A stretch of DNA of 9,181 nt. It comes from Candidatus Iainarchaeum sp. Its GTDB lineage: Archaea; Iainarchaeota; Iainarchaeia; Iainarchaeales; JAAZKV01. Both the position numbers and the translations under genes were made by a program. This document shows positions 1 to 7,104 of the stretch, piece after piece; positions within the stretch are counted from its first letter, which is position 1; each line of letters opens with the position of its first letter. The stretch is taken from contig JABHJM010000080.1 of the NCBI GenBank assembly GCA_018691995.1, forward strand, positions 1-9,181, written 5' to 3'. A model generated the notes under the pieces. It ran no database searches and was not told the DNA's origin. It saw only the letters and a list, made by a program, of their open reading frames with translations.

Positions 1-224
1 AGGAAGGAGATTCAAGTATTATTATTGGAAAAGCACCAGTAAAAGAATTAATTGGATTCTCTTCTGCTATGCGTAGTGCTACTCAAGGTAGAGCAATTTG
101 GACTGCAGAGTACTACGGGTACGAAATGTTGCCTCCTGAATTACAAGAAAGTACAATTAATGAAATTAGAAAAAGAAAAGGAATGCCTGAAGGGGTTAAA
201 CCTTGGCAATTTTTCCTTGAATAG
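1..224 (+). CDS. fusA: Translation elongation factor EF-2, C-terminal end (partial)
   Basis: The reading frame is open from the window edge (first full codon at base 3) to a TAG stop, giving the last 73 residues. The segment around GFSSAMRSATQGRAIW, followed by LPPELQ and an NEIRKRKGM stretch, is the hallmark C-terminus (domain V/IV end) of archaeal and eukaryotic EF-2, the GTPase that drives ribosomal translocation. The usual archaeal protein is about 730 residues, so roughly nine tenths lie upstream of the window. The diphthamide-bearing loop and the G domain are not visible here. In many archaea EF-2 is followed by tuf and rps10; here a terminator and two lipoprotein genes intervene. Identification is from family knowledge of the C-terminal motif and is firm. 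Confidence 0.95.
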   Translation, partial: EGDSSIIIGKAPVKELIGFSSAMRSATQGRAIWTAEYYGYEMLPPELQESTINEIRKRKGMPEGVKPWQFFLE

Positions 225-241
225 AACAAAAAGATTTGTTC
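224..241 (+). other. Perfect hairpin overlapping the EF-2 stop codon
   Basis: GAACAAA (224-230), loop AAGA, TTTGTTC (235-241) form a perfect 7-bp inverted repeat. It begins with the last base of the EF-2 stop codon and sits just before the stronger GC-rich hairpin at 249-266. It may assist 3'-end formation or protect the mRNA end. That role is inferred. Confidence 0.5.
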
Positions 242-248
242 ACAATCT

Positions 249-282
249 GGGCGCCTTTGGCAGCCCTTAATTTCTTTTTTTT
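249..282 (+). terminator. Hairpin plus T-tract terminator after EF-2
   Basis: GGGC at 249-252 pairs with GCCC at 263-266 and GCC at 253-255 pairs with GGC at 259-261. The result is a 7-bp GC-rich stem with one bulged A (262) and a TTT loop. A T-rich tract follows at 267-282, including eight consecutive T. This resembles an intrinsic terminator, and archaeal RNA polymerase stops readily at T-runs. It should separate EF-2 transcription from the downstream lipoprotein genes. Confidence 0.7.
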
Positions 283-290
283 ACAAAAAC

Positions 291-300
291 TTTTTAAATA
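291..300 (+). promoter_or_regulatory. TATA box for the metallopeptidase-like lipoprotein gene
   Basis: TTTTTAAATA preceded by an A-rich BRE-like ACAAAAAC. The TATA centre lies about 24 bases before the ATG at 320, so the transcript probably starts at or very near the start codon (leaderless). No Shine-Dalgarno sequence is seen before that ATG, which fits. Confidence 0.65.
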
Positions 301-319
301 ACAAAGACCTAATTGAAAC

Positions 320-1726
320 ATGAAAATTCTCATTACACTAATTATTTTGTTTATTTGCACAGCACTAATTTTTGGTTGTACTGAAAGTGAAATTGTTGAT
401 GAAAATAATGAAGATATAAATACTCCTTCACTAATTCCGCCACCTATTATCGAACAAAAAGGTTATACTCCTGGAGATACACTAGTTTGTGAAGCAAAAC
501 AATTTTTTAATTATGATAAAGAAATAAACCTAGCAGAAAAACTTACTCAAGTAAAAAGTAGCGATTTTAATGCGCATGGACTTTGTAGAAGTTCATTTTG
601 TTACCCATATCTAAAACATAAAGTAACAATTGATGAGAATAGAATTTATGTTGAAAGTATTGCTTATATTGATGTTGATCTTGCTCCTGGAGGAGAAGAA
701 AAAATGGGAATAGGGTACAATGTTCCAAAAGACGCTAACAATTTTATAGTAGAATTTGTTGAAGGAGATAGAATTTATGACAAGTTTCTTGGAACAAACA
801 AATATGATTTTGAATTAGCACTTCCATTAACAACACAAAATACTACAACATATAATACAAAAGTATTATTCCCAATTTTAAAAAGTGGAAGAAATACATT
901 CAATGTTAGTTATTCTTATGCTCCACAAAAAGGTTGTGCTGAAAATGTTTGCATTTATCCATTTGCAGTATTTGCATATCCCGAACAAGTTGTTGAAATA
1001 GAACTTATTTCAAACACTGGAGAAATATTAAATGATTATAAAAAATTATTCTTAGGATATAGTGAGCAAATGATTGCTATTTCAAACGAAGACACTTATA
1101 ATATTGGAAGATTTAAATTGAGTGAAACTCAAAGACATATTGCTTCTCCTTTTGATAAAAGAATAGAACGAGTTAGTAATAATATTAATTTTGCAGAAAA
1201 TATTACTTCACAAAAAGCTCCAAAAGAAGTATTTTTATTTTTCACGGATCAAATTAGTTCAGACACTTCATTTACATATAATTCTGGAGGAATAATTGTA
1301 ATTCAAGATTCATATCCAACAGAAGAATTTGAAGAAGTTTTAATGCATGAAATTGCACACAACGCAGTTACAAATCCAAGGTACCCACAATGGCTTGATG
1401 AAGGAATTGGATTTTACACAGGAAACGAGTACATGTACGAAGGAGAAGGCATTTACGATGCAACAAATGAAGATTATATTATCACAGATGTTGATGAAAA
1501 ACAATACTATTTACCTGAAGGGTTTGATCTCCCACACTACAATTATTCAGCAAATGTTGTGAAAAAATTTATTGAAAAATATGGATGTGAAAAATTCCAC
1601 ATATTTCAAAAAGAACTAAATTCCCTTGATGCACAGTGGTTAAGAGAACGTGAACGGGTTGAAAATGCTCTTTCAAAAAGCATTGGAGACTACAACTATG
1701 AAGAGTTGATTAATAATGAAATCTAA
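320..1726 (+). CDS. Lipoprotein with gluzincin-type zinc metallopeptidase domain
   Basis: The protein is 468 residues. Residues 1-19 form a hydrophobic signal peptide ending in the lipobox IFGC, so Cys20 would be lipidated and the protein held on the outer face of the membrane. HEIAH at residues 343-347 followed by WLDEG with Glu361 (14 residues after the second His) matches the HExxH...E zinc site of 'peptidase MA-like' gluzincins: His343 and His347 bind zinc, Glu344 is catalytic and Glu361 is the third ligand. Residues about 95-270 look beta-rich and may be an accessory domain like the one preceding the catalytic domain in M1/M61 enzymes. The substrate is unknown. The leaderless-type promoter is just upstream, and the 3' end overlaps the next gene by 11 bases. 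The peptidase call rests on motifs only; activity is not shown. Confidence 0.75.
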   Translation: MKILITLIILFICTALIFGCTESEIVDENNEDINTPSLIPPPIIEQKGYTPGDTLVCEAKQFFNYDKEINLAEKLTQVKSSDFNAHGLCRSSFCYPYLKHKVTIDENRIYVESIAYIDVDLAPGGEEKMGIGYNVPKDANNFIVEFVEGDRIYDKFLGTNKYDFELALPLTTQNTTTYNTKVLFPILKSGRNTFNVSYSYAPQKGCAENVCIYPFAVFAYPEQVVEIELISNTGEILNDYKKLFLGYSEQMIAISNEDTYNIGRFKLSETQRHIASPFDKRIERVSNNINFAENITSQKAPKEVFLFFTDQISSDTSFTYNSGGIIVIQDSYPTEEFEEVLMHEIAHNAVTNPRYPQWLDEGIGFYTGNEYMYEGEGIYDATNEDYIITDVDEKQYYLPEGFDLPHYNYSANVVKKFIEKYGCEKFHIFQKELNSLDAQWLRERERVENALSKSIGDYNYEELINNEI

Positions 1727-2012
1727 AATCATAATTCTTTTAATTTTAATTATATCAATTAGCTTATTCTTTGGTTGTTTTGGACCTGTGCCAGACTTGC
1801 CTGAAAATCCAGGCTCTTGTTCAACAGATAGTAACTGTATTGGAATAATTCATCCAACCGGACAAAATATGTGTGTTGGAAAACACTGGATTGAAGCAGG
1901 CGGAGGTCAAATTGCACAAATTAATGAAAGTTATAAGTGTGAATGTGTTCCTTTTGAAGGCGGAGAATTTGCTGGAGTTATTACTGGAAAAGTATGCACG
2001 TCAAAAAATTAA
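1716..2012 (+). CDS. Small cysteine-rich lipoprotein
   Basis: This is a 98-residue protein. A signal peptide (1-20) ends in FFGC, so Cys21 is the probable lipid anchor. The mature part has six more cysteines (35, 41, 53, 75, 77, 94), enough for three disulfides, as expected for a small exported domain. It has no family I can name with confidence. The ATG lies inside the last codons of the metallopeptidase-like gene (11-base overlap), with only a weak ribosome-binding site, so translation is probably coupled and the two proteins may act together at the cell surface. A possible link, such as inhibitor, substrate or partner of the peptidase, is speculation. Confidence 0.75.
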   Translation: MKSKIIILLILIISISLFFGCFGPVPDLPENPGSCSTDSNCIGIIHPTGQNMCVGKHWIEAGGGQIAQINESYKCECVPFEGGEFAGVITGKVCTSKN

Positions 2013-2075
2013 AATATTTATTCTAACGTACAATAGTCACCATAAGGGACGACAGAATCAAAACCAATACCAACC

Positions 2076-2090
2076 TTTAAAAAGCTTTTT
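2076..2090 (+). promoter_or_regulatory. Probable TATA region for tuf
   Basis: CTTTAAAAAGCTTTTTT-like sequence at 2075-2091 is the best TATA/BRE-like match in the gap before tuf. It would place the start of transcription around 2105-2112 and give a leader of about 55-60 bases carrying the hairpin at 2111-2129. It is less canonical than the other TATA boxes in the window. Confidence 0.45.
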
Positions 2091-2110
2091 TCGTGAAAAA
2101 TAACTATGGT

Positions 2111-2129
2111 GAGCCCATTTTATGGGTTT
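2111..2129 (+). other. Hairpin in the predicted tuf leader
   Basis: GAGCCCAT pairs with ATGGGTTT: C2114-C2116 with G2124-G2126, A2117-T2123 and T2118-A2122, extended by A2112-T2128 and the G-T wobbles 2113/2127 and 2111/2129. The loop is TTT. The stem sits close to the predicted transcript 5' end, and a long A-run and the ribosome-binding site follow it. It could stabilise the mRNA or take part in autoregulation, but neither is shown. Confidence 0.45.
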
Positions 2130-2153
2130 TAAAAAAAAATAAAAGGAAAAATT

Positions 2154-2159
2154 GAGGTG
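2154..2159 (+). promoter_or_regulatory. Ribosome-binding site fixing the tuf start
   Basis: GAGGTG lies 7 bases before the ATG at 2167 and matches the archaeal anti-Shine-Dalgarno. It rules out the in-frame TTG at 2152, which would start upstream of and overlap this site. Confidence 0.8.
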
Positions 2160-2166
2160 TAATAAA

Positions 2167-3432
<1,266 letters not shown>

Positions 3433-3451
3433 TAGATACTAAAAGTATCTA
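3433..3451 (+). other. Perfect hairpin directly after tuf
   Basis: TAGATACT (3433-3440), loop AAA, AGTATCTA (3444-3451) is an 8-bp perfect inverted repeat starting at the base after the tuf stop codon. No T-run follows, so it is more likely an mRNA stabiliser or processing element than a terminator. rps10 is probably read through from tuf. Confidence 0.55.
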
Positions 3452-3460
3452 GCAATTATT

Positions 3461-3490
3461 GAGGGCGTAGAAGATTTTTTCTGCGTCCTC
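3461..3490 (+). other. Strong hairpin with wobble pairs in the tuf-rps10 gap
   Basis: GAGGGCGTAG (3461-3470) pairs with CTGCGTCCTC (3481-3490) over 10 bp, using two G-U wobbles that would be A-C mismatches in RNA from the other strand. It can extend through AAG/TTT to 13 bp with a 4-base loop. The stem therefore favours an RNA structure on the + strand, in the tuf-rps10 message. It ends 19 bases before the rps10 ribosome-binding site and directly precedes the possible tuf tail copy. Confidence 0.6.
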
Positions 3491-3511
3491 GTTAAAATTA
3501 TAACAAAGTAG
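3491..3511 (+). repeat. Possible diverged copy of the tuf 3' end
   Basis: In one frame this segment reads VKIITK-stop, compared with LEVVTK-stop at the end of tuf (3412-3432), with 14 of 21 bases identical and an offset of 79. Nearly every difference is silent or conservative. It starts immediately after the hairpin at 3461-3490. On its own this match in AT-rich DNA could be chance; it is listed because rps10 and rtcB show the same layout much more clearly. Confidence 0.3.
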
Positions 3512-3517
3512 GTGAGG
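3510..3517 (+). promoter_or_regulatory. Ribosome-binding site of rps10
   Basis: AGGTGAGG lies 7 bases before the ATG at 3525, a good match to the archaeal anti-Shine-Dalgarno. It supports this start and an mRNA with a leader, probably shared with tuf. Confidence 0.75.
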
Positions 3518-3524
3518 AAAAAAT

Positions 3525-3833
3525 ATGCAAACAGCGAGAATAACATTAACAAGTACTGATTACAAAATGTTAGAAGACATTTGTGATAAAATAATTGAAG
3601 TAACGGAAAGAACAGGCGCTAAGCATTCTGGAAAAATTCCTTTACCAACAAAAAAACTAGTTGTACCGACAAGAAAAAGTATGTGCGGTGGTGGAACCGA
3701 GTCTTATGAAAGATGGCAAATGAGAGTCCACAAACGTTTACTTGATGTTCAAGCAGATGAGCGAACTCTAAAAAGAGTAATGCGAGTTGAAATCCCTGAA
3801 GAAGTTCACATGGGAATTGAATTCAAAGGATAA
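3525..3833 (+). CDS. rps10: Ribosomal protein uS10 (archaeal S10)
   Basis: This 102-residue protein of the small ribosomal subunit head has the usual length for archaeal S10. Diagnostic stretches are ARITLTSTDYK at the start, ERTGAKHSGKIPLPTKKLVVPTRKS in the middle, and WQMRVHKRLLDV and PEEVHMGIEF towards the end, matching archaeal/eukaryotic S10/S20. It closes the tuf-rps10 pair of the archaeal str cluster and was probably co-transcribed with tuf, since no clear TATA box precedes it. Its last 27 bases occur again 62 bases downstream, after a perfect hairpin. Confidence 0.96.
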   Translation: MQTARITLTSTDYKMLEDICDKIIEVTERTGAKHSGKIPLPTKKLVVPTRKSMCGGGTESYERWQMRVHKRLLDVQADERTLKRVMRVEIPEEVHMGIEFKG

Positions 3834-3837
3834 TTCC
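3811..3837 (+). repeat. rps10 tail repeat, copy 1 (in the gene)
   Basis: This is the 27-base 3' end of rps10 with its stop codon and four following bases. It matches 3873-3899 at 24 of 27 positions. It also contains GGAATT (3813-3818) and AATTCC (3832-3837), which could pair around the stop codon. Confidence 0.85.
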
Positions 3838-3851
3838 AATCTTTTTTTATT

Positions 3852-3872
3852 GAATTTTTTTCTAAAAAATTC
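3852..3872 (+). terminator. Hairpin with T-run between the two rps10 tail copies
   Basis: GAATTTTTT (3852-3860), loop TCT, AAAAAATTC (3864-3872) form a perfect 9-bp inverted repeat. With the T7 run at 3842-3848 it is a plausible transcription stop after rps10. It ends exactly one base before the second tail copy begins. Confidence 0.55.
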
Positions 3873-3899
3873 TGGGAATTGATTTTAAAGGATAATTTC
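3873..3899 (+). repeat. rps10 tail repeat, copy 2 (downstream echo)
   Basis: It matches 3811-3837 at 24 of 27 bases. Read in the matching frame it gives LGIDFKG-stop where the gene has MGIEFKG-stop, so the only differences within the shared codons are Met/Leu, Glu/Asp and silent changes. It lies between the rps10 terminator-like hairpin and the promoter of the next gene, and has no start codon or upstream coding frame of its own. Confidence 0.85.
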
Positions 3900-3910
3900 T
3901 TTTACAAAGC

Positions 3911-3919
3911 TTTTTATAT
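3911..3919 (+). promoter_or_regulatory. TATA box for the TSP1-repeat lipoprotein gene
   Basis: TTTTTATAT preceded by BRE-like ACAAAGC. The centre is about 24 bases before the ATG at 3940, the same spacing as at the 320 gene, and no Shine-Dalgarno is present, so a leaderless transcript is likely. Confidence 0.65.
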
Positions 3920-3939
3920 CACAACAACTTCTTTCTAAT

Positions 3940-5421
3940 ATGGAAAAAATTCTCTTTATTTTAATTTGTTTATTAACAATATTTTTGCTCTTTGGATGCA
4001 CTAGTAATCCTGAAGATTTAATTAAAGAAAAAAAAGAACTAAAACCTTTTTTTGATGCACATCCCGATGCAGAACTTAAAAGTATAACAAAACTTTCTCA
4101 AGAAGAATTTAAAAAAGAAAAAGCATCTTGGGAAGAAAGTTGCGGCAAACAAATTAATTCAGGAGCATATTATGTAACAATTTATGAAGAGGGATCTGAT
4201 AAATTACAAATATTAGCAGAAACTGGAAATTTAGAAATAATTTGCATAGTAGAAGGAGAGTTATCACAAATTGTTCCGCCTCCAAATAATAATGAACCGT
4301 TAGCAGAATGTGATAATAATCTTGATTGTTTTATTGAAAATTCAAAAAACTGCGTATCCTCAAAATGGACAAGTGCATACAATACTAAATTTGAAATTAG
4401 AGGAATGCAAGATGGGAAATGTACTGTTTATCGTGATTTCACAAAAGATGAATGTCCTTTTGAAAAAACAGATTTAACTGCAATGCTAGAAAGATGGAAA
4501 ATTGAAAACTACTCAACAGAAGACTGGGAAACTTGTGAGAGTAATTTTGTTGAAATACTCCCTCCTGATGAAAATCAACCATGTGAAGAAAATTGGAGTT
4601 GTAATCCTTGGACAACTTGTTCAAATGATTCACAAACAAGAACCTGCATGGACTTTACCCAATGTGGAACTGATACAAATAAACCAATAGAAAACCAAAC
4701 TTGTGTATCTAAACCAGAACCTTGTACGGAAAATTGGAGCTGTGGAAACTGGAGCACATGTACAAACTCAAGTCAAACAAGAAGTTGTACCGATGCTAGC
4801 TCATGCGAAACAACAACAAATAAACCAACAACAACACAAAGTTGCACAGAAACATGTACAGAAAATTGGAGTTGTGGAACTTGGTCCGACTGTACTAATA
4901 GTTCACAAAGTAGAACTTGCACTGATGCTAGTGCTTGTGGAACAACAACAAGCAAACCAACAGAAAGTCAAAGCTGTGAAAGCGCATCAGCACATATAAT
5001 TAACATGATTATAACAAAAAATACTTATTTAGTTGATGAAACAATTTCAGAATATAAACTAACTTTTGAAACTACCCAAGACATTGATGTCTTAATTTTG
5101 AATAAATTTGTTGAAGACTCTTCTGGAGAAACAAAGTATGGATTACGATATGAATCGCTTGGAGGAAGTGGAGAACCAAAAAGCACTGTTTCATTCTTGT
5201 TAGCTTATACTTTTTCAGGCGGAGGTTATTCAAGCGGGAATAGTTTTGGAAAAGCTGGAACTTACACTTTGTATGGGGCAGCATATGATTGTTCTGTTGT
5301 TGCAACAGCTCTTGGAAAAAGTTGTTCCTCAATAGAAAGCTTTGCAGACATGTATGGAGATAATGTTGAGGCATTGCAGAACTTAGTTGAAGATACTGAA
5401 TATGTTACTGTTGCAAATTAG
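3940..5421 (+). CDS. Lipoprotein with three thrombospondin type-1-like repeats
   Basis: The protein is 493 residues. A signal peptide (1-19) ends in LFGC, so Cys20 is the likely lipid anchor. Residues 21-110 are a first region with Cys68 and Cys102. Residues about 122-205 form a Cys-rich domain (124, 130, 138, 161, 172, 199). Residues 215-346 hold three tandem repeats (215-255, 262-302, 306-346) of 41 residues with six Cys each and the pattern C-TENWSC-xxWxxC-TNSSQTRxC, resembling TSP1 adhesion modules. Residues 349-493 are probably a beta-sandwich domain without a named family. Many N-x-S/T sequons (NWS, NSS, NDS, NQT) in the repeats suggest surface glycosylation. A role in adhesion or surface contact is inferred. 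It has its own promoter and is followed 22 bases later by the arrestin-like gene. Confidence 0.75.
   Translation: MEKILFILICLLTIFLLFGCTSNPEDLIKEKKELKPFFDAHPDAELKSITKLSQEEFKKEKASWEESCGKQINSGAYYVTIYEEGSDKLQILAETGNLEIICIVEGELSQIVPPPNNNEPLAECDNNLDCFIENSKNCVSSKWTSAYNTKFEIRGMQDGKCTVYRDFTKDECPFEKTDLTAMLERWKIENYSTEDWETCESNFVEILPPDENQPCEENWSCNPWTTCSNDSQTRTCMDFTQCGTDTNKPIENQTCVSKPEPCTENWSCGNWSTCTNSSQTRSCTDASSCETTTNKPTTTQSCTETCTENWSCGTWSDCTNSSQSRTCTDASACGTTTSKPTESQSCESASAHIINMIITKNTYLVDETISEYKLTFETTQDIDVLILNKFVEDSSGETKYGLRYESLGGSGEPKSTVSFLLAYTFSGGGYSSGNSFGKAGTYTLYGAAYDCSVVATALGKSCSSIESFADMYGDNVEALQNLVEDTEYVTVAN
4582..4977 (+). repeat. Three tandem TSP1-like coding repeats
   Basis: Units are 4582-4704, 4723-4845 and 4855-4977, each 123 bases (41 codons). 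Linkers of 18 and 9 bases keep the frame. Each unit has Cys at positions 1, 7, 13, 22, 28 and 41 and Trp at 5 and 10. Units 2 and 3 are closer to each other than to unit 1, which suggests a more recent duplication. Confidence 0.9.
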
Positions 5422-5430
5422 ACTATAATT

Positions 5431-5440
5431 AGGAGATGAT
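5431..5440 (+). promoter_or_regulatory. Near-perfect ribosome-binding site of the arrestin-like gene
   Basis: AGGAGATGAT differs from the full archaeal anti-Shine-Dalgarno complement AGGAGGTGAT at one base and lies 3 bases before the ATG at 5444 (7 bases counted from the AGGAGA core). It supports that start and probable co-transcription with the lipoprotein gene upstream. Confidence 0.75.
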
Positions 5441-5443
5441 AAA

Positions 5444-5887
5444 ATGTTTGGAATGGGAAAAGGAAAAATGAATTTAATTTTAGACAAAATGAATTATGCA
5501 CACGGAGAAACAATTAATGGAAAAGTGAATATGACTCTTAAAAAACCAGTTGCCGCAAAAGGAGTAATTGCAACAATTTTTGCAGAAACTACTCAAACAA
5601 AATTTACTGGAAATGGAATGCAAAAACAAACCATGAAAATATTTGATTTTTCAATTCCCTTGGATGGAGAACGTGAATATAGTTCAGCCCCATACAATTA
5701 TGAATTCCAAATAACAATTCCACAAAAAGAAGAAATTAAAGCACCAGAAGGAATTATTGGCGGAGTGGCACAAGCAGCAAAATTTTTATCCCAAGGAATG
5801 AAAAATACTAAATGGTTTGTTGAAGTAAAACTTGATGTTCCAAAAGGATTTGATCTGCGAAAAAAACAACAAATTAATGTTGTTTAA
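5444..5887 (+). CDS. Arrestin/Spo0M-like beta-sandwich protein
   Basis: A 147-residue cytoplasmic protein with no signal peptide or membrane segment. The N-terminal pattern (LILDKMNYAHGETINGKVNM followed by KKPVAAKGV, then an FAETTQT strand) is typical of arrestin-N/Spo0M folds, in which alternating beta-strands begin with a 'Y-x-x-G-E-x-I-x-G' turn. At this length it would be a single arrestin-like domain, shorter than bacterial Spo0M (about 250 residues). A C-terminal VEVKLDVPKGFDL strand pair fits the same fold. The function in archaea is unknown; such proteins are thought of as scaffolds or sorting adaptors. It follows the lipoprotein gene by 22 bases, and rtcB begins 25 bases after it. 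Confidence 0.6.
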   Translation: MFGMGKGKMNLILDKMNYAHGETINGKVNMTLKKPVAAKGVIATIFAETTQTKFTGNGMQKQTMKIFDFSIPLDGEREYSSAPYNYEFQITIPQKEEIKAPEGIIGGVAQAAKFLSQGMKNTKWFVEVKLDVPKGFDLRKKQQINVV

Positions 5888-5892
5888 AAAAT
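5883..5892 (+). promoter_or_regulatory. Possible TATA box for rtcB
   Basis: TTTAAAAAAT overlaps the stop codon of the arrestin-like gene and is centred about 26 bases before the ATG at 5913, with no Shine-Dalgarno in between. This spacing would allow a leaderless rtcB transcript, but AT-rich matches are easily found by chance. Confidence 0.35.
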
Positions 5893-5912
5893 CTTTGAAC
5901 ACTTCTAATATT

Positions 5913-7076
5913 ATGAAAAAAATATTTGCAAGCGATTTGGACGAAAATGTTCTCTCACAATTTGAAGAATGTATGTCCTGTGACTTTGTGATTGATGGAG
6001 CACTCATGCCAGATGCACACTTTGGTTACGTTGCACCAATTGGAGCAGTACTAATTACTAACGGATGCGTTGTTCCTTCTTGGGTAGGATATGATATTGG
6101 TTGTGGGGTAATAGCACTTAAACTTACTGGAAAAGATTTACTTAACAAAATTAAAAAAAACCTTGATACTGTGCATAATAAGGTTCAACGCAACGTTCCA
6201 ATGGGTCTTGGACGACTTAATCCAGAACACAAAATAACTAAAGAAACAAAGGAAAAATTCGTCAATTTGCTAAAAAAATTGGAAAAATCACCACATAATG
6301 ATGAAATTTTAGCATATCTTAAGAGAAAAGCCCTCTCAAACCTTGGTTCCCTAGGACATGGGAATCATTTCATTGAAATTGATACAACAGGAAAAGATGT
6401 GTGGCTAATAATCCACTCTGGTTCAAGACATATGGGGCACGAGGTTGCTAGTAGATATATGAAAGCAGCAATGAATGCGAAAGGAAAAGAAGGAAATGCT
6501 GAACAAACATTTGAAATTGATACCAAAAGTAAACTTGGAAAAGAATATTTAGCAGTATTAGATTTTTTGCTTAGTTTTGCTTTACTTAACAGAATGGAAA
6601 TTGCAAACGAAGTTGTACAAGGAATTGAAGAAGCAATAGGAGAAAAAGTAAAAGCAACTCTTTGGACAAATAAAAATCATAATAATGCAGAAAGGATTGG
6701 AAAGTCTCAAAAATTTATTCATAGAAAAGGTGCAACTCCTTCTAAAAAAAATGAAAAAGGAGTTATTCCTGGAAATATGCGAGATGGGACATTTCTTGTA
6801 ATTGGTAAAGGAAATAAAGATTTTTTAGAATCTAGCACTCATGGAGCTGGAAGAGCAATGAGTAAAACACGTGCAAGAAAAGAATTCACAATGCAAGAAT
6901 TCAAAAAAAGTATGAAAGGAATCAAAGCAACAATCAAAGAAGGAACTCTTGACGAAGCACCTTTTGCATACAAAGATATTTTCAAAGTAATGAAAGAACA
7001 AAAAGCAAGTGTTAAAGTTTACAAACATCTTATACCAATTTTAAATTGGAAAGGTGAATCTAGTAAACGCTTCTAG
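5913..7076 (+). CDS. rtcB: RtcB-family RNA ligase (short form)
   Basis: RtcB joins RNA 2',3'-cyclic phosphate or 3'-phosphate ends to 5'-OH ends using GTP and Mn2+; in archaea it completes tRNA splicing. In this 387-residue frame the family blocks occur in order: PDAHFGYVAPIG (33-44), VGYDIGCGV (58-66), GHGNHFIEI (148-156), IHSGSRHMGHEVA (167-179), HRKGAT (270-275), PGNM (286-289), SSTHGAGR (307-314) and DEAPFAYKDI (347-356). The metal and catalytic residues are all present: Asp61, Cys64, Asn151, His152, His168, His256, and His310, the guanylated histidine. It is shorter than standard archaeal RtcB (about 480) and may be an RtcB2-type repair paralogue. The usual C-terminal Lys-Gly (380-381) is followed by six extra residues. 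No archease gene is adjacent. The start at 5913 was preferred over the ATG at 5877, which overlaps the upstream gene; neither has a ribosome-binding site. Confidence 0.92.
   Translation: MKKIFASDLDENVLSQFEECMSCDFVIDGALMPDAHFGYVAPIGAVLITNGCVVPSWVGYDIGCGVIALKLTGKDLLNKIKKNLDTVHNKVQRNVPMGLGRLNPEHKITKETKEKFVNLLKKLEKSPHNDEILAYLKRKALSNLGSLGHGNHFIEIDTTGKDVWLIIHSGSRHMGHEVASRYMKAAMNAKGKEGNAEQTFEIDTKSKLGKEYLAVLDFLLSFALLNRMEIANEVVQGIEEAIGEKVKATLWTNKNHNNAERIGKSQKFIHRKGATPSKKNEKGVIPGNMRDGTFLVIGKGNKDFLESSTHGAGRAMSKTRARKEFTMQEFKKSMKGIKATIKEGTLDEAPFAYKDIFKVMKEQKASVKVYKHLIPILNWKGESSKRF
7046..7064 (+). repeat. rtcB tail repeat, copy 1 (in the gene)
   Basis: TTGGAAAGGTGAATCTAGT encodes the WKGESS end of RtcB and recurs exactly at 7123-7141. 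It covers the conserved Lys-Gly that ends the standard family. Confidence 0.9.
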
Positions 7077-7077
7077 A

Positions 7078-7099
7078 TTGGATTACCAAAGGTGTCCAA
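7078..7099 (+). other. Small hairpin after rtcB
   Basis: TTGGA (7078-7082) pairs with TCCAA (7095-7099), and inside it ACC (7085-7087) pairs with GGT (7091-7093). The right arm could instead pair with TTGGA at 7123-7127, enclosing the next hairpin, so two exclusive RNA folds are possible. No regulatory role is shown. Confidence 0.35.
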
Positions 7100-7104
7100 A
7101 TCAC

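Noticed and set aside
200..290. Similarity of the EF-2 tail to the T-rich stretch after its terminator.
   Set aside because: Low-complexity T/A match without a preserved stop or amino-acid meaning, so it is not counted as an echo.
2152..2166. Upstream TTG start giving tuf five extra residues.
   Set aside because: It would overlap the GAGGTG ribosome-binding site; the ATG at 2167 is correctly spaced and gives the usual MAEKDLINVV start.
4582..4977. The triple repeat as a DNA satellite or phase-variable tract.
   Set aside because: Conservation is at the protein level with linkers that keep the frame; units are too diverged at DNA level for slippage-based phase variation.
5832..5912. Longer N-terminus of rtcB from starts at 5832 or 5877.
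   Set aside because: These overlap the arrestin-like gene, have no ribosome-binding site, and the added residues match no RtcB feature.
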